From: Firmicutes bacterium UBA6113
GTDB taxonomy: Bacteria; Bacillota; Clostridia; Tissierellales; Sedimentibacteraceae
Assembly (NCBI GenBank): GCA_002422545.1
Contig: DIWF01000002.1
Span: 1 to 17,369, forward strand
Length of the DNA: 17,369 bases
Reading direction: 5' to 3'
The position numbers and the translations under genes were made by a program. The notes below the pieces were generated by a model, which was not told the origin of the DNA, did no database searches, and was given only the letters and a program-made list of their open reading frames with translations. Of the stretch, positions 7,233 to 16,310 are shown piece after piece. Position 1 is the stretch's first letter. Each line of letters starts with the position of its first letter.

Positions 7233-7994
7233 TCACAATTTTTGAATTATTCCCCTGCTTATACCTGTCAATCTTTCAATCTGCCTTATTGATAAATTAT
7301 ATTTTTTCAGGGCAATAATACATATATTTCTTTTTTCAACATCAAATTTCTGCAAATCTATAGCATGTTCAATTTTACAATGAGCTTTGATTATCTTAAT
7401 TGCTTCCTCGTCAGTTATGCTTCGTTTTTCATTAGTTTCCAAGCATTCATCTTCATTTTCACTGTTAATGTAGTCTATTAATTTCGTTAAAGCATTCCCT
7501 TTGTCTGCCATATCAAAATAATTAATAACATACTCCATATCAGCATTAATGTTGCCTTGAAGATATTCATTATAATTAGTCCATTTATAGTCTTCAATTT
7601 TATTGGTTATATTTGCCTTCAAAGGGTTTCGAAAAATATATCTAAGTGCTGTCAAAAAATAAGTACCGTCATCTATAGCCTCACTTTTAAAACGATCCTG
7701 AAACAAATATCCTATCCTACAATATTTCTTGTTATACCAAAAAACAAAACTGCAGCATAACCTCCGCATCACTGTTTCTAGTGGTTCCTTACCTTCCATC
7801 AAAAGCAAATGAACATGATTTCCCATTAAACAATAAGCATACAATTTAAATTCACTAATCTCTCTGTATCTGTACAAGGTTTGAATAAATCTGTTGCAAT
7901 CTTCTTCGTCTTCAAACAAAATTTGTCTGTTTATACCTCTCATAATAATATGGTATATTCCACTTTCACTTTTTATTCTTGACGTTCTTGGCAC
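7233..7994 (-). CDS. REP-associated tyrosine transposase (Y1/HUH, IS200-like)
   Basis: The 253-residue protein belongs to the Y1 transposase superfamily, RAYT branch. The N-terminal motif SGIYHIIMRGINRQ (about 11-24), the HUH motif HVH at 60-62 (MGNHVHLLL) and the putative nucleophile Y119 (RYIFRNPLKA) are intact. Conserved FQDRFKSE lies at about 98-105. A C-terminal extension (about 165-253) ends in a helix-turn-helix-like LSIRQIERLTGIS. Such enzymes cut single-stranded DNA at palindromic repeats. The start chosen is GTG at 7994, giving MPRTSRIKSE as in relatives, with AGAGGTG six bases upstream. An upstream GTG at 8003 is part of that ribosome-binding site itself. The gene sits tightly between inverted repeats and appears full length, so it may be active. 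Confidence 0.9.
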   Translation of the reverse strand: MPRTSRIKSESGIYHIIMRGINRQILFEDEEDCNRFIQTLYRYREISEFKLYAYCLMGNHVHLLLMEGKEPLETVMRRLCCSFVFWYNKKYCRIGYLFQDRFKSEAIDDGTYFLTALRYIFRNPLKANITNKIEDYKWTNYNEYLQGNINADMEYVINYFDMADKGNALTKLIDYINSENEDECLETNEKRSITDEEAIKIIKAHCKIEHAIDLQKFDVEKRNICIIALKKYNLSIRQIERLTGISRGIIQKL

Positions 7995-8000
7995 ACAAAT

Positions 8001-8007
8001 CACCTCT
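8001..8007 (-). promoter_or_regulatory. Ribosome-binding site deciding the transposase start
   Basis: AGAGGTG on the minus strand lies six bases before GTG at 7994-7992. The alternative GTG at 8003-8001 would start inside this motif, so 7994 is preferred. Confidence 0.65.
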
Positions 8008-8045
8008 TTGGTAACTTATACCACATTTAAAGATCAATGTCAATC

Positions 8046-8110
8046 ATGACAACAACCCCGTCCCCTTGTCGCGTCCCCTTGTCACCCCCTTGTCACTGTC
8101 CCCTTGTCAC
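8046..8110 (-). repeat. Right REP-like repeat with four short tandem copies
   Basis: The inverted partner of the left repeat (8046-8065) is followed outward by irregular tandem copies of ccccttgtc at 8062, 8075, 8086 and 8100 (periods 13, 11, 14). The copies face away from the transposase gene, mirroring the tandem 14-mer on the left side. Confidence 0.75.
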
Positions 8111-8115
8111 TTGCC

Positions 8116-8136
8116 GGGAGGACACGAGGTCCTCCC
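8116..8136 (-). terminator. GC-rich hairpin downstream of the giant surface-protein gene
   Basis: GGGAGGAC at 8116-8123 pairs perfectly with GTCCTCCC at 8129-8136 around a 5-nt loop. It lies about 95 bases past the surface-protein stop codon and abuts the tandem repeat array. There is no T-run on either side, so it may instead be part of the repeat family or a 3'-end stabilising hairpin. Confidence 0.4.
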
Positions 8137-8230
8137 CACATTTATACATTTAGAAACAACTTTGCCATCTACCTGAGTGCCAACATAAATTTTACTTTTG
8201 TTTTAGTGTCCAGAATACTCATTTTGTTTC

Positions 8231-11200
8231 TTATTTCAAAGCCATGTCGATGAATCTCATGAGTATAGCAGATACTTCTGCACGTGTGGCATTTCCTCCG
8301 GGATTCAGAAGTTTGCCTGGCAATCCTGTAATCAGACCTTTTTCCACTGCCCAGGACATAGGATCTAGGGCATACCCGGAAACTTTGTCTTGATCATTGA
8401 AATCTGTTAAGTTTCCTTTGCTGCTTGTATCTAATCCCAAGTAAGTCGCATATCTGTAAAGTATTGTTGCCAGCTGTTCTCTTGTTATGCTGTCATTGGG
8501 ACCGAATATACCTTCGCTGTATCCACTGACAATATTATTAGAGGCTGCCCATGAAACTGCATTTGCGTACCATTGACCTTCTGAGATATCACTGAAAACT
8601 ACACCTTTTTTATTTTGCAGTCCATCCAGTCTGTGAAGCACTGTAACAAGCATTGCACGGTTCATGTTCATATCCGGCGAAAAGTTGTTGTTTCCAGTAC
8701 CCATGAACAAACTGTGTGATGTAATGAAGTTGATTTGTTCCTCACCCCAATGACCTGTAATGTCACCGAAGCTCTGAATATTATTTATTACTTCGTACCT
8801 GCCTCCTGCCGGTGCTATGAATGTAAACAATCCGTTGCTGAATATGGACCATGGCACTACTTTTTTGCTGCCAAATCTGTCAATGTATGAAACTACCCAT
8901 CCATATCCGGCAATAGCAGTTTCGTCAGGTACTATGTCATTGACATCATCACCGTCTGTTAATACCCCCTTAGGAATTATTATTCTGAATCCATTGCCTT
9001 CAATTAATATACTGAGTGTTTTGTTGAGTTCAATTAATTTTAAGTTTGTTTCTTCAGAAATAATATTTTTTTCATCCGTCAGAGTCACAATTACTTTTCC
9101 TACCGCAAACTGCAAGTCATCAATGAGTATTTCATTTGGTAGAAGCACTGAACCGCCTCCGCCTCCTCCCATGAAGCCGTCAGAAGATTTTTCGAAGACT
9201 GCTGATACAGAAACATCCGCTGCAACCATAACAAACTTATTAGCTGCCACATCAATTTTCTTCGTCTCAGTGCCTGACACGTAGCTTACTGACCATTCAG
9301 AGAACTTGTAACCGCTTATTGGAACTGCTGACAACGTGATTTCTTCTCCTTCCACTGCATTGTCTGTGCAGTTTATAGTACCATAACTTGCAAAAGCCGT
9401 GACTTGATAAATTTTCTTTGTTTCTGCTGTGATTGTTACATCATTGATTATTGAACCAATGACCATGCTCCAGATTCCGTTTTTATCTGCTGGCTGTTTC
9501 AGCTCTGACACAACGCTGCCTGCGGCATTTAATCCGGTTATGCGGTATCCTGTGTGAGGATTAACCGTAAATGTTCCTGTTGCTCCGTCCCATGGGTTCC
9601 CTTCTGGTGTCTTGAAGTTGTAAGCTTCAATTATTTCTGCATCAGGGCTTACCTTTGTAACAGTGTGATATTTTACAGGAGCAAAGTTCACAACTACTGA
9701 AGAATTTTCACCCAAAGCAAAGCTCAAAACATTATCAATTAATCTTCCGCCGTATTTATTTGCATAAACTACGTTGTTCACAGTCCAGCTTTCAACCATG
9801 TACCCATTTGCTGGCTTAGCTGTGAAAACAAGTTTGCTTCCGCCGCCCAAATCTGAATTTCCTGAAACGAAGCTGATGCCATCCGAAGTTGCTGTTATAA
9901 TCTGTCCCATGGCAGCATCATTAACCCGGTAATCAACCTTGTAATATGCTTTGGACTTGAAATCAACCTTAATATCATGAACTTTGTCTATGTTTTCAAG
10001 CAGGTATTCTTTTTCAGGTGTGCTCCAAACAACTCCATCAATATTCCACTTATCCACCATGTATGAATCATCCGGCTTGGCAATGAGTTTCAAACTGTCG
10101 CCTTTATAAACTTCAACTGTATTGTTTAAAACATCCTTTTCAGAACCATTATTCAGAATATAGCCAAGTTTGCCGTGAGTACCGCCTGAATTGACTTCTG
10201 CCTTTATGAGATATTTTTCATTGTCAATGAAAACAGCCTCCACATTTACATTTGCTCCCAATGCCTCAATGTCTAGCACCGGATTAGTGTAAACAGTAAT
10301 TTTTTCAGAAGATGTTGACGGCCACAGCGTAACTCTCCATTCCTTGAAGATGTACTTGTATGCAGGCTCTGCAGAAAATAACAGTCTTGAACCTCCTTTA
10401 AGGCCGGTGAGTTTATCCGGCAGTACGGCTGCTCCATTTAGGGTTATTGAAACCTTGTTGCTTGCAGATGAAGGCTCGGTAAGTTTGAATCCCACATTGT
10501 AAGTCAGGTTTTCGGTTTCAACATCAATCCTTGTATCCTTGAGCATCGCAAATGAATAACTGTTGCCTATAGCTGATGTATCAACATAATCTTTTTTCCA
10601 TGTTGCATTTAACTTAACCTGGTACCCGGCCTTTGGCACAACAGTCACCACAGTATCTCCTGCAACTAAAGCACCGCTTGCGACATACTTCTCAATCATT
10701 GGGGTCTTGCTGTTACCGTCATGGTCATACATGTAATATGCCGTAAGATTGTCACCCAATGTCAATTTGTAGCTGTCTCTTTCAAAGATGGCATACAGCA
10801 TTGTAGGATAATCTCCCATGGTGAAGCTGTACGTCTGATTGTAAATGTCCGTTGTGAGTCCGCTGTATACCTTCTGCCATTTTACAAAATGATAAAGATT
10901 TGTCGTCGGCGCGGCTGTAAATACTATGTTGGCATTCTTTGAAACCTTTGCGCCATTTGTAAAGTATGTGTCATTCCATGTGACAGTTCCGCCTTCAGGA
11001 GGGCTTGCATTCACTGTGAGGGTGTTTTCCGGAATCTTGTACTCAACTGTGATTTCAATTGGCTCATCCTTCATTGTGTAGGAGAATGTATTGCCGCCTA
11101 TTTGAGTTTTCACCGTATTACCCACTGATGAAATTACCTTTGCAGTCCATTGTTTTACAGCATATCCGCTGTAAGTCTTTGCCAGTATTGTAAGCGATGT

Positions 11201-14200
11201 TCCTGATCCATATGTTGATGATACTGTCTGAGGTGAAATTATTTCAAGTGTTCCTGCTGTTCGTCCTTCCACCGGCAGTGAAGTAAGCTTAACTTCATAT
11301 TTTGTGCCCGTAATGATGTACGTGTCAGGCACAAATGTTATGCTGTAATTATCACAGGTTGATTTTTGCAGATCTGTCTGGTTCACAACTGCAGTTCCAG
11401 CTGCCTTGTAGCTTCCCGGAGGAGTTCCGCCCGGAATTGTCTGGGTAACCTTTAAACCGTTTATAACCGATGTTACGCTGTAGCTTGAGTTGTCCATTGT
11501 AATTTCATTGCCTGCTGTATTTGTGTACTTGATGTACAGCCCCATGTCAGCCAATGTTTCACCGAATGCAAGGAAAGAACCTTCCGCCAGTGTAAGTACC
11601 GGCAGATGTAGTTCCACTTCACCCGTTGCTGATGTTTTTTCTCCGAATAGTTTAATGGCAACAGGTTTTTGCAATACGGTAAATTCTCTTGCTGCCAGAA
11701 CGTCACCGCTTGATGTTTCTATTGCAACCATCCTGTAGCTTCCTTGACCTGGTGAATCAAACAATCCGTCTGTATTGCTGATTACATCTGTCCATATTCC
11801 CGTCTCTTCATACTTCATTATTCTGTAGCTGATTCCTTCCGTGACCACAGTACCATTTGTAGCTCCGTCAACTTTAGCGTACTGTATCAGCACGCCATTT
11901 ATTTTATCTCCATAAATGAATGTTGTTGCTGCCTTGTCTGCTTTGGTAAGACTTAATCTGTATCCGCCTTGGCCTGCAAGCATAGGTATTGCATCATCAT
12001 CTTCAACCGAAAGAGTTTTGAAAACCCTGCTTCCGCTGTAATCAGCAGTTACTTCATATACGCCATCCGGCAGAGGTGTTGCTATTGACAATCCTGCTGC
12101 ATTTTTAATGCTGCTGTCAAGGACTGCCGTCGAGTACCTTGTTTCGCCAGTTTTAAGCTCAACAGTGTAGCTCTTGGAGTAGTTAGCTCCGTTAATATTA
12201 AATACAACACTTCCTGTTGGAGCTGCACGGTGATTCATATTTGCTGATTCCAATGTCAGTGAGATAACTGGAACATTTGATGCATCCACGCTTGCAGTGA
12301 AGCCGCCGACATCGGAAACCATGGGCTCTCTCTTGCTGTACATTGCAGTAAAGCTTTCAGTGTATGATGAAATGTAGTATCTGTCGCCTCTCGTTTGATC
12401 ATAATAAATCACATTTGTCCTGCACCTGTATGTTCCCTGATCTGATTCCCCTGAGCCTGAGAATGTTATGTAACTTGAATTCTTGCCCAGCATATCAGTC
12501 CATTTGCCGTTTACAACCTTCTGCCACTGATAGTTGACACCTTCTGGATAATCAATTCTATTGGCAACTATGGTGTACACTGTATTTGTAGAATCTGGGA
12601 AAATACTGAGTGAACGTTCATTTTCTTCAGTATTGAAGCCAGGGTCGGTTGTGCTGTAAAGAGAAAGCTCCGGATATCCAACATCCGACTTTGTTCTGAA
12701 TGTCTCTACTTCGCTCTTTATGCTTCTTACAGGCACATAGGAACGAACGGTCTGTATCTGATAGCTGTAATCAGAATAAGGTGACAGACCAGTGTCTATA
12801 AATTCAAAGTTCCATTTTCCTGTGGAGCTGTCATACACTCCATCCTTCATACTTACGAACGGAAGCTCATAGCTTCCTGAGCCTTCAGGAAATTCATAGT
12901 AGCGGTAAATCTGGAATCCTGAAACAACCTTGTCATAGCTCCATCTCAATGCTATTTGTCTATCTGTAGTTTTCTCGATATCCTGCTCAAAATCATCTGG
13001 CAGGAGTGCAGGAGCAGAAACATCTGTCACAAGGTATGAAACAACCGGGAACTCCACATTTCCGTTTGAATATTTGTAGTAAAACACCTTCCACACATGG
13101 TAGTATCCGAATTCTTCGGCTTCTGAAGGCATGCTCTGCAAAGATCCTGAGAATGTGCTTCCTTCTGTGGAAACCATTACGTAACCTGCCCCGATTTCAC
13201 CGCCAACGGTAAATCCGGTAACTACGCCTCCCAGTCCGGCACCTGATTTGTAATCCATGCCCACTGACAGTTCGAAGCTGTTTTCCCATTCAGATGACAT
13301 TTCAATTTCTTGTTTTATACTGGTTCCGCCTTCAGTTGAAGTATATCCAACGGCAGACCAGTCTCCGTCGTAAACAACAGCATCATTGTAGCCATCAGCA
13401 CTTGATGGATAGCTTGAGGGATCTCCCAGGGTGTGGCTGAGTATTGTTTTGTCAACAGGCTGCAATATATCAAAGTTTTTAGCAATCATATTGTATTTTT
13501 CCACAGGCATAACAGTTACAGCAGCAATGTGCGGCACATTGACCGACATAACCTGAGTTACAAACTCTCCTGTTTCACTGTCAAGCATGATTGCCTCGTA
13601 TTCATATATTTCCATAGGAATGGAATAAAGTGCTACAGTGTCTTCTCCCGGTGTCGTCTGGAATTCAATAGTTTGATTTAGTTCAGTTGCATATTTTGTT
13701 TCCCATGTAAATTCAGCATGAAAAGCAAGTTCAGCCTCAACCGATCCGATTTTAACTCCAAATACAGAAATGTCCTGTTCCATGCTGGCATATACTCCTG
13801 CATTTATTGAAGCATGACCAATTACACCGTCAGAGCCTCCTTCGCTGCTTGAATAAGAAGTTTCTGACTCAGCATAGCTTCCCGAAAGGTCATCCCTTCC
13901 CAATAGATCCTTGAAGTACGGCGGTGAAGCAAGAACTGCCAGGACCTTTGGATCTGTATATCTGAAATAGTGAACACCTGTATACTTAAGCACAGATGTG
14001 TCCTTATCTGTGTTTGGTAGACACAGGGAAGTGGAATGATCAACTTCTTGTCGTTTTGTGAATGTTGAATCTTTGGTGTAATCAATGACGTTGAAATAAG
14101 TTTTTGCCGGTATAGGAATTTCAGTTGTAGGCTTTTCTCCAAAAATTATATATCTGATCCATTGTTCAAAATTTGAAGGATTTAATGGTATACTTACGAA

Positions 14201-15922
14201 TCTTGGAAGTTCACACTGCAAGGTGAACAATGTGTCGTATCCTAAACCTATCATATCTCCCGATTGTGCACCATATTCGGCAAAATAAGTTGAAGGGTTG
14301 TTTTTATGGTCAAGTACTCCCGTGAGAGAAAGACCGTCATCGCCGTAAGTGAACTCAAGACTGTCAAAGTAAAGCATTGCAGGTTCGCTCAGTCCTCTTG
14401 AAATGACTACCATGTTGGAAACACAATATGGTTTTGAAAGGAATGTATAACCTCCGCTTATTCCTAAACTGGCATATTTATATGATGTTGTACCTCCTGA
14501 AGTAGTTTTTTCAAAAAGGTCGTAGTTGTTGGCCATAGTCTGCTTGAATGATGTGCCGTCCCAGTTGTATACTGCAATAAACCTTGTATCCAGGTTATTT
14601 TTTTCTATATCCGAATCAAGCTGCCCTCCAAGAATCAACTGTCCGCTGCCGTCACCTATTACATCGCCATAAGTGAATGCTGCACGAACTATATCAGTAT
14701 CACCGTACCTGAGAGGGAATGTTGTGCTCTCCTGAAGCATTGAACTTTCAGAGCCGAAAAGAACAGCTGCAGTTCCGCCTTTCTTGGCAGTTGGACCATA
14801 ATAATATCCCCATGCTATTGCCAGGTCATCAACACCGTCCTGGTTGAAGTCTTCCGAAGTTAGAGATACCATGTTTGACACATAATCCACCTCGCTGAGC
14901 GGATATGTCCAGATAACTTCCCAATTTGAAGGATTTCCGAAATACTCCAGACTGTCAGAGCTTAAGCTTTTTGTTTTAAGCTTGTAGATTTCTATGCGTG
15001 AATTTCCCTTGGACGGCACAAATACAGCAACTTCGTCTGTTCCGTCATTGTCGTAATCCCCTGCAGACACCTTCATATAGTTTTGCATCAAATATGGGTT
15101 GTTTGCAAAATCTTCAGTAATTGTGGCGCCTCCATTTCCGATGGGCTCGGATGGGCTGAGTATTACCCTTGGATCTCCAAAATATCCGTAGTTTTCATCC
15201 TGGTTGTCGCTGTACTCTCCAAAAGACAGATACAATCCCCCGTCAGGTGCAAGCTTGTTTGTGCTTACCATAACAACCTGTGCCTTCTTGCCCTCTTCAT
15301 TACCGTTGAAATTTCCTCTTGCTGTTGACGAAGCTGCAACAACTGTAAGGTCTACCGGATCCCGCACTGTAATTGAAGATGATGTTGTGACTTTTATGGC
15401 TGAAGGGCTTGTATGTGTTGTTTCTATGGTGATGTTCTGCACATCTTCAGTTCCTATAATGGTCTTCGTAAGTTCCTTTTTGTTGTTAGCAAATAAATCC
15501 GAAACATTTCCGCCCTTTGTCTTGTACCCGTCACCATACAATGTTGATTGAATGTAATAAGATGTTATAGTGCTTACAGTTGTTGTTATTTTATTAGCTT
15601 TGTCATCTTTATTGTTAGGTGTACCATCTATTGCTGTTGAAGATGTTGTTGGTGCATGAGTTTCCTTGTTTGCACCGGTTAAAAGAACCTCGCTGACCAT
15701 GTTTACAGTTACATGGTCCTTACCATAGGGGTTTGATGTGCTGGTAGGGTCAAAGCCTTCCGGTGCTTCTTCCGTATCAATTCCCAATGCGTTAAGTGCG
15801 TTCATTTCAGCAGTCCCTGTTACTTCCTCTGCTGCTGCGGGTACAGAGGATATTGGTATCAGCGTTATAATCATTAATGCACAAAGCATAAGGCTGATCC
15901 GTCTTTTAAAGATTTTCGTCAT
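8231..15922 (-). CDS. Giant SLH-anchored surface protein with FG-GAP, Fn3/Ig and InlB-B-type repeats
   Basis: This is a 2,563-residue exported protein. A signal peptide (cleavage expected after A29-A31) is followed by a leader region and FG-GAP/VCBS-like repeats with calcium-type loops (DYDNDGTDE at about 288, DFNQDGVDD at about 360, GDVIGDGSG at about 421), suggesting a beta-propeller. Residues about 690-935 are beta-rich, Gly/Ser-rich and unassigned. An Fn3-like domain (about 980-1065) and an Ig-like domain (about 1128-1175) follow. About eight repeats of 80-90 residues at about 1540-2245 resemble the divergent InlB B-repeat. A Gly-run linker lies near 2255, then a pre-SLH domain, then SLH domains at about 2385-2435, 2443-2495 and 2505-2563. 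The third keeps TRAE, the second has TREQ and the first is divergent. SLH domains bind pyruvylated wall polymer, so the protein is likely displayed at the surface for adhesion. ATG 15922 is chosen for AAGGAGGAGG at 15938-15929. Confidence 0.92.
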   Translation of the reverse strand: MTKIFKRRISLMLCALMIITLIPISSVPAAAEEVTGTAEMNALNALGIDTEEAPEGFDPTSTSNPYGKDHVTVNMVSEVLLTGANKETHAPTTSSTAIDGTPNNKDDKANKITTTVSTITSYYIQSTLYGDGYKTKGGNVSDLFANNKKELTKTIIGTEDVQNITIETTHTSPSAIKVTTSSSITVRDPVDLTVVAASSTARGNFNGNEEGKKAQVVMVSTNKLAPDGGLYLSFGEYSDNQDENYGYFGDPRVILSPSEPIGNGGATITEDFANNPYLMQNYMKVSAGDYDNDGTDEVAVFVPSKGNSRIEIYKLKTKSLSSDSLEYFGNPSNWEVIWTYPLSEVDYVSNMVSLTSEDFNQDGVDDLAIAWGYYYGPTAKKGGTAAVLFGSESSMLQESTTFPLRYGDTDIVRAAFTYGDVIGDGSGQLILGGQLDSDIEKNNLDTRFIAVYNWDGTSFKQTMANNYDLFEKTTSGGTTSYKYASLGISGGYTFLSKPYCVSNMVVISRGLSEPAMLYFDSLEFTYGDDGLSLTGVLDHKNNPSTYFAEYGAQSGDMIGLGYDTLFTLQCELPRFVSIPLNPSNFEQWIRYIIFGEKPTTEIPIPAKTYFNVIDYTKDSTFTKRQEVDHSTSLCLPNTDKDTSVLKYTGVHYFRYTDPKVLAVLASPPYFKDLLGRDDLSGSYAESETSYSSSEGGSDGVIGHASINAGVYASMEQDISVFGVKIGSVEAELAFHAEFTWETKYATELNQTIEFQTTPGEDTVALYSIPMEIYEYEAIMLDSETGEFVTQVMSVNVPHIAAVTVMPVEKYNMIAKNFDILQPVDKTILSHTLGDPSSYPSSADGYNDAVVYDGDWSAVGYTSTEGGTSIKQEIEMSSEWENSFELSVGMDYKSGAGLGGVVTGFTVGGEIGAGYVMVSTEGSTFSGSLQSMPSEAEEFGYYHVWKVFYYKYSNGNVEFPVVSYLVTDVSAPALLPDDFEQDIEKTTDRQIALRWSYDKVVSGFQIYRYYEFPEGSGSYELPFVSMKDGVYDSSTGKWNFEFIDTGLSPYSDYSYQIQTVRSYVPVRSIKSEVETFRTKSDVGYPELSLYSTTDPGFNTEENERSLSIFPDSTNTVYTIVANRIDYPEGVNYQWQKVVNGKWTDMLGKNSSYITFSGSGESDQGTYRCRTNVIYYDQTRGDRYYISSYTESFTAMYSKREPMVSDVGGFTASVDASNVPVISLTLESANMNHRAAPTGSVVFNINGANYSKSYTVELKTGETRYSTAVLDSSIKNAAGLSIATPLPDGVYEVTADYSGSRVFKTLSVEDDDAIPMLAGQGGYRLSLTKADKAATTFIYGDKINGVLIQYAKVDGATNGTVVTEGISYRIMKYEETGIWTDVISNTDGLFDSPGQGSYRMVAIETSSGDVLAAREFTVLQKPVAIKLFGEKTSATGEVELHLPVLTLAEGSFLAFGETLADMGLYIKYTNTAGNEITMDNSSYSVTSVINGLKVTQTIPGGTPPGSYKAAGTAVVNQTDLQKSTCDNYSITFVPDTYIITGTKYEVKLTSLPVEGRTAGTLEIISPQTVSSTYGSGTSLTILAKTYSGYAVKQWTAKVISSVGNTVKTQIGGNTFSYTMKDEPIEITVEYKIPENTLTVNASPPEGGTVTWNDTYFTNGAKVSKNANIVFTAAPTTNLYHFVKWQKVYSGLTTDIYNQTYSFTMGDYPTMLYAIFERDSYKLTLGDNLTAYYMYDHDGNSKTPMIEKYVASGALVAGDTVVTVVPKAGYQVKLNATWKKDYVDTSAIGNSYSFAMLKDTRIDVETENLTYNVGFKLTEPSSASNKVSITLNGAAVLPDKLTGLKGGSRLLFSAEPAYKYIFKEWRVTLWPSTSSEKITVYTNPVLDIEALGANVNVEAVFIDNEKYLIKAEVNSGGTHGKLGYILNNGSEKDVLNNTVEVYKGDSLKLIAKPDDSYMVDKWNIDGVVWSTPEKEYLLENIDKVHDIKVDFKSKAYYKVDYRVNDAAMGQIITATSDGISFVSGNSDLGGGSKLVFTAKPANGYMVESWTVNNVVYANKYGGRLIDNVLSFALGENSSVVVNFAPVKYHTVTKVSPDAEIIEAYNFKTPEGNPWDGATGTFTVNPHTGYRITGLNAAGSVVSELKQPADKNGIWSMVIGSIINDVTITAETKKIYQVTAFASYGTINCTDNAVEGEEITLSAVPISGYKFSEWSVSYVSGTETKKIDVAANKFVMVAADVSVSAVFEKSSDGFMGGGGGGSVLLPNEILIDDLQFAVGKVIVTLTDEKNIISEETNLKLIELNKTLSILIEGNGFRIIIPKGVLTDGDDVNDIVPDETAIAGYGWVVSYIDRFGSKKVVPWSIFSNGLFTFIAPAGGRYEVINNIQSFGDITGHWGEEQINFITSHSLFMGTGNNNFSPDMNMNRAMLVTVLHRLDGLQNKKGVVFSDISEGQWYANAVSWAASNNIVSGYSEGIFGPNDSITREQLATILYRYATYLGLDTSSKGNLTDFNDQDKVSGYALDPMSWAVEKGLITGLPGKLLNPGGNATRAEVSAILMRFIDMALK

Positions 15923-16158
15923 AATTTTCCTCCTCCTTGAAAATATAATTGACCAAAATACAAATACTATAAAAGCGAGATTCTTCGGCTGCGCTTCAGA
16001 TGACAACAATAAACTTTTTCAGCAGCCACTACTCGATTACGTTGCTGTTAACGTTTTCTCTGAGTTTACAATTCAATAACATATATTCATTACAACATTT
16101 ATGCCACACCTTTAAAGTATACAGCATTTACTGCACCACAGAAAAATTATTTTAATAC
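15923..16158 (-). other. Leader region of the surface-protein gene
   Basis: This is 236 bases without a gene, between the surface-protein start and the upstream RNA unit. It holds the ribosome-binding site, one dispersed-repeat copy (15975-16006) and only a weak promoter candidate: TATACT (16121-16116) with a poor -35 (TTTCTG, 16144-16139) at 17 bp. If that promoter is not used, the gene would depend on readthrough of the terminator at 16159-16188. Confidence 0.4.
15975..16006. repeat. Dispersed intergenic repeat copy
   Basis: The stretch from gcgagattcttcgg to cttcagatgacaa resembles a widespread bacterial intergenic repeat whose core reads, on the minus strand, like TTGTCATTCTGAGCG...GAAGAATCTC. 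The resemblance is from memory of that motif, not from a search. It sits in the untranslated leader of the surface-protein gene, about 50-85 bases before the start codon. Confidence 0.45.
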
Positions 16159-16188
16159 AAAAAAAGACACGGAATGTATTCCAATGCC
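16159..16188 (-). terminator. Intrinsic terminator of the putative small RNA
   Basis: On the minus strand, GGCATTGGAAT (16188-16178) pairs with ATTCCGTGTC (16175-16166), with two or three wobble or bulged positions, and is followed immediately by seven T (16165-16159). It lies 237 bases before the surface-protein start, facing it. Confidence 0.7.
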
Positions 16189-16304
16189 TTAACTATATTG
16201 TCGAAAGTCTTTTAAATATGCTGCATTGTTGCAGCCTGTCAGCCTTTGACGTCTTTATTTTGATTTTTAATACCTGAACATGAGCAGGTTATTATTATTC
16301 TGTT
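16159..16304 (-). ncRNA. Putative small RNA or attenuator leader of unknown class
   Basis: This unit has its own promoter upstream and ends at an intrinsic terminator, with no open reading frame or ribosome-binding site inside. On the minus strand it can form hairpins ACCTG/CAGGT (16289-16272), GTCA/TGAC (16250-16238) and GCTGCA/TGCAGC with an ACAA loop (16235-16220), then the terminator. CAATGC in the third hairpin (16228-16223) can alternatively pair with GCATTG (16187-16182) in the terminator's 5' arm, a possible antiterminator. I do not recognise a known riboswitch class. The 146-nt span is inferred from promoter and terminator positions. Confidence 0.45.
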
Positions 16305-16310
16305 ATTTCC

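Larger units (their letters stand above)
7207..8070 (-). mobile_element. RAYT transposase unit framed by inverted REP-like repeats
   Basis: Bases 7212-7231 and 8046-8065 are perfect inverted copies of the 20-mer ggggacggggttgttgtcat. With one mismatch they extend outward to 7207-7231 and 8046-8070 (24 of 25). The only gene between them is the Y1 transposase. The left repeat ends one base after the transposase stop codon and the right lies about 50 bp upstream of its start. This is the layout of a REP-associated transposase with its cognate repeats rather than a classical insertion sequence. No target duplication is visible. Confidence 0.75.

Noticed and set aside
7207..8070. Classical insertion sequence with terminal inverted repeats and target duplications
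   Set aside because: The transposase is an HUH/Y1 enzyme, which does not act on such termini, and no flanking direct duplication was seen.
8062..8108. CRISPR-like array
   Set aside because: The repeats are only 9 bases, with irregular 11-14-bp periods and no spacers of useful length, and they belong to the transposase-flanking repeat family.
8817..9284. Plus-strand 155-codon open frame
   Set aside because: It is antisense to the SLH-proximal part of the surface-protein gene, with a low-complexity product and no ribosome-binding site; it is a shadow frame.
15923..16009. Longer start of the giant surface protein at 16009
   Set aside because: The extension would put about 29 unrelated residues, partly encoded by the dispersed repeat, before a clean signal peptide. 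The strong ribosome-binding site is just upstream of 15922.
16159..16304. Cyclic di-GMP-I riboswitch upstream of the surface protein
   Set aside because: GACGTCAAAGGCTGACAGGCT faintly recalls the class core, but the required preceding ACAGGGCAAACC-type segment and following tetraloop-receptor segment are not found.
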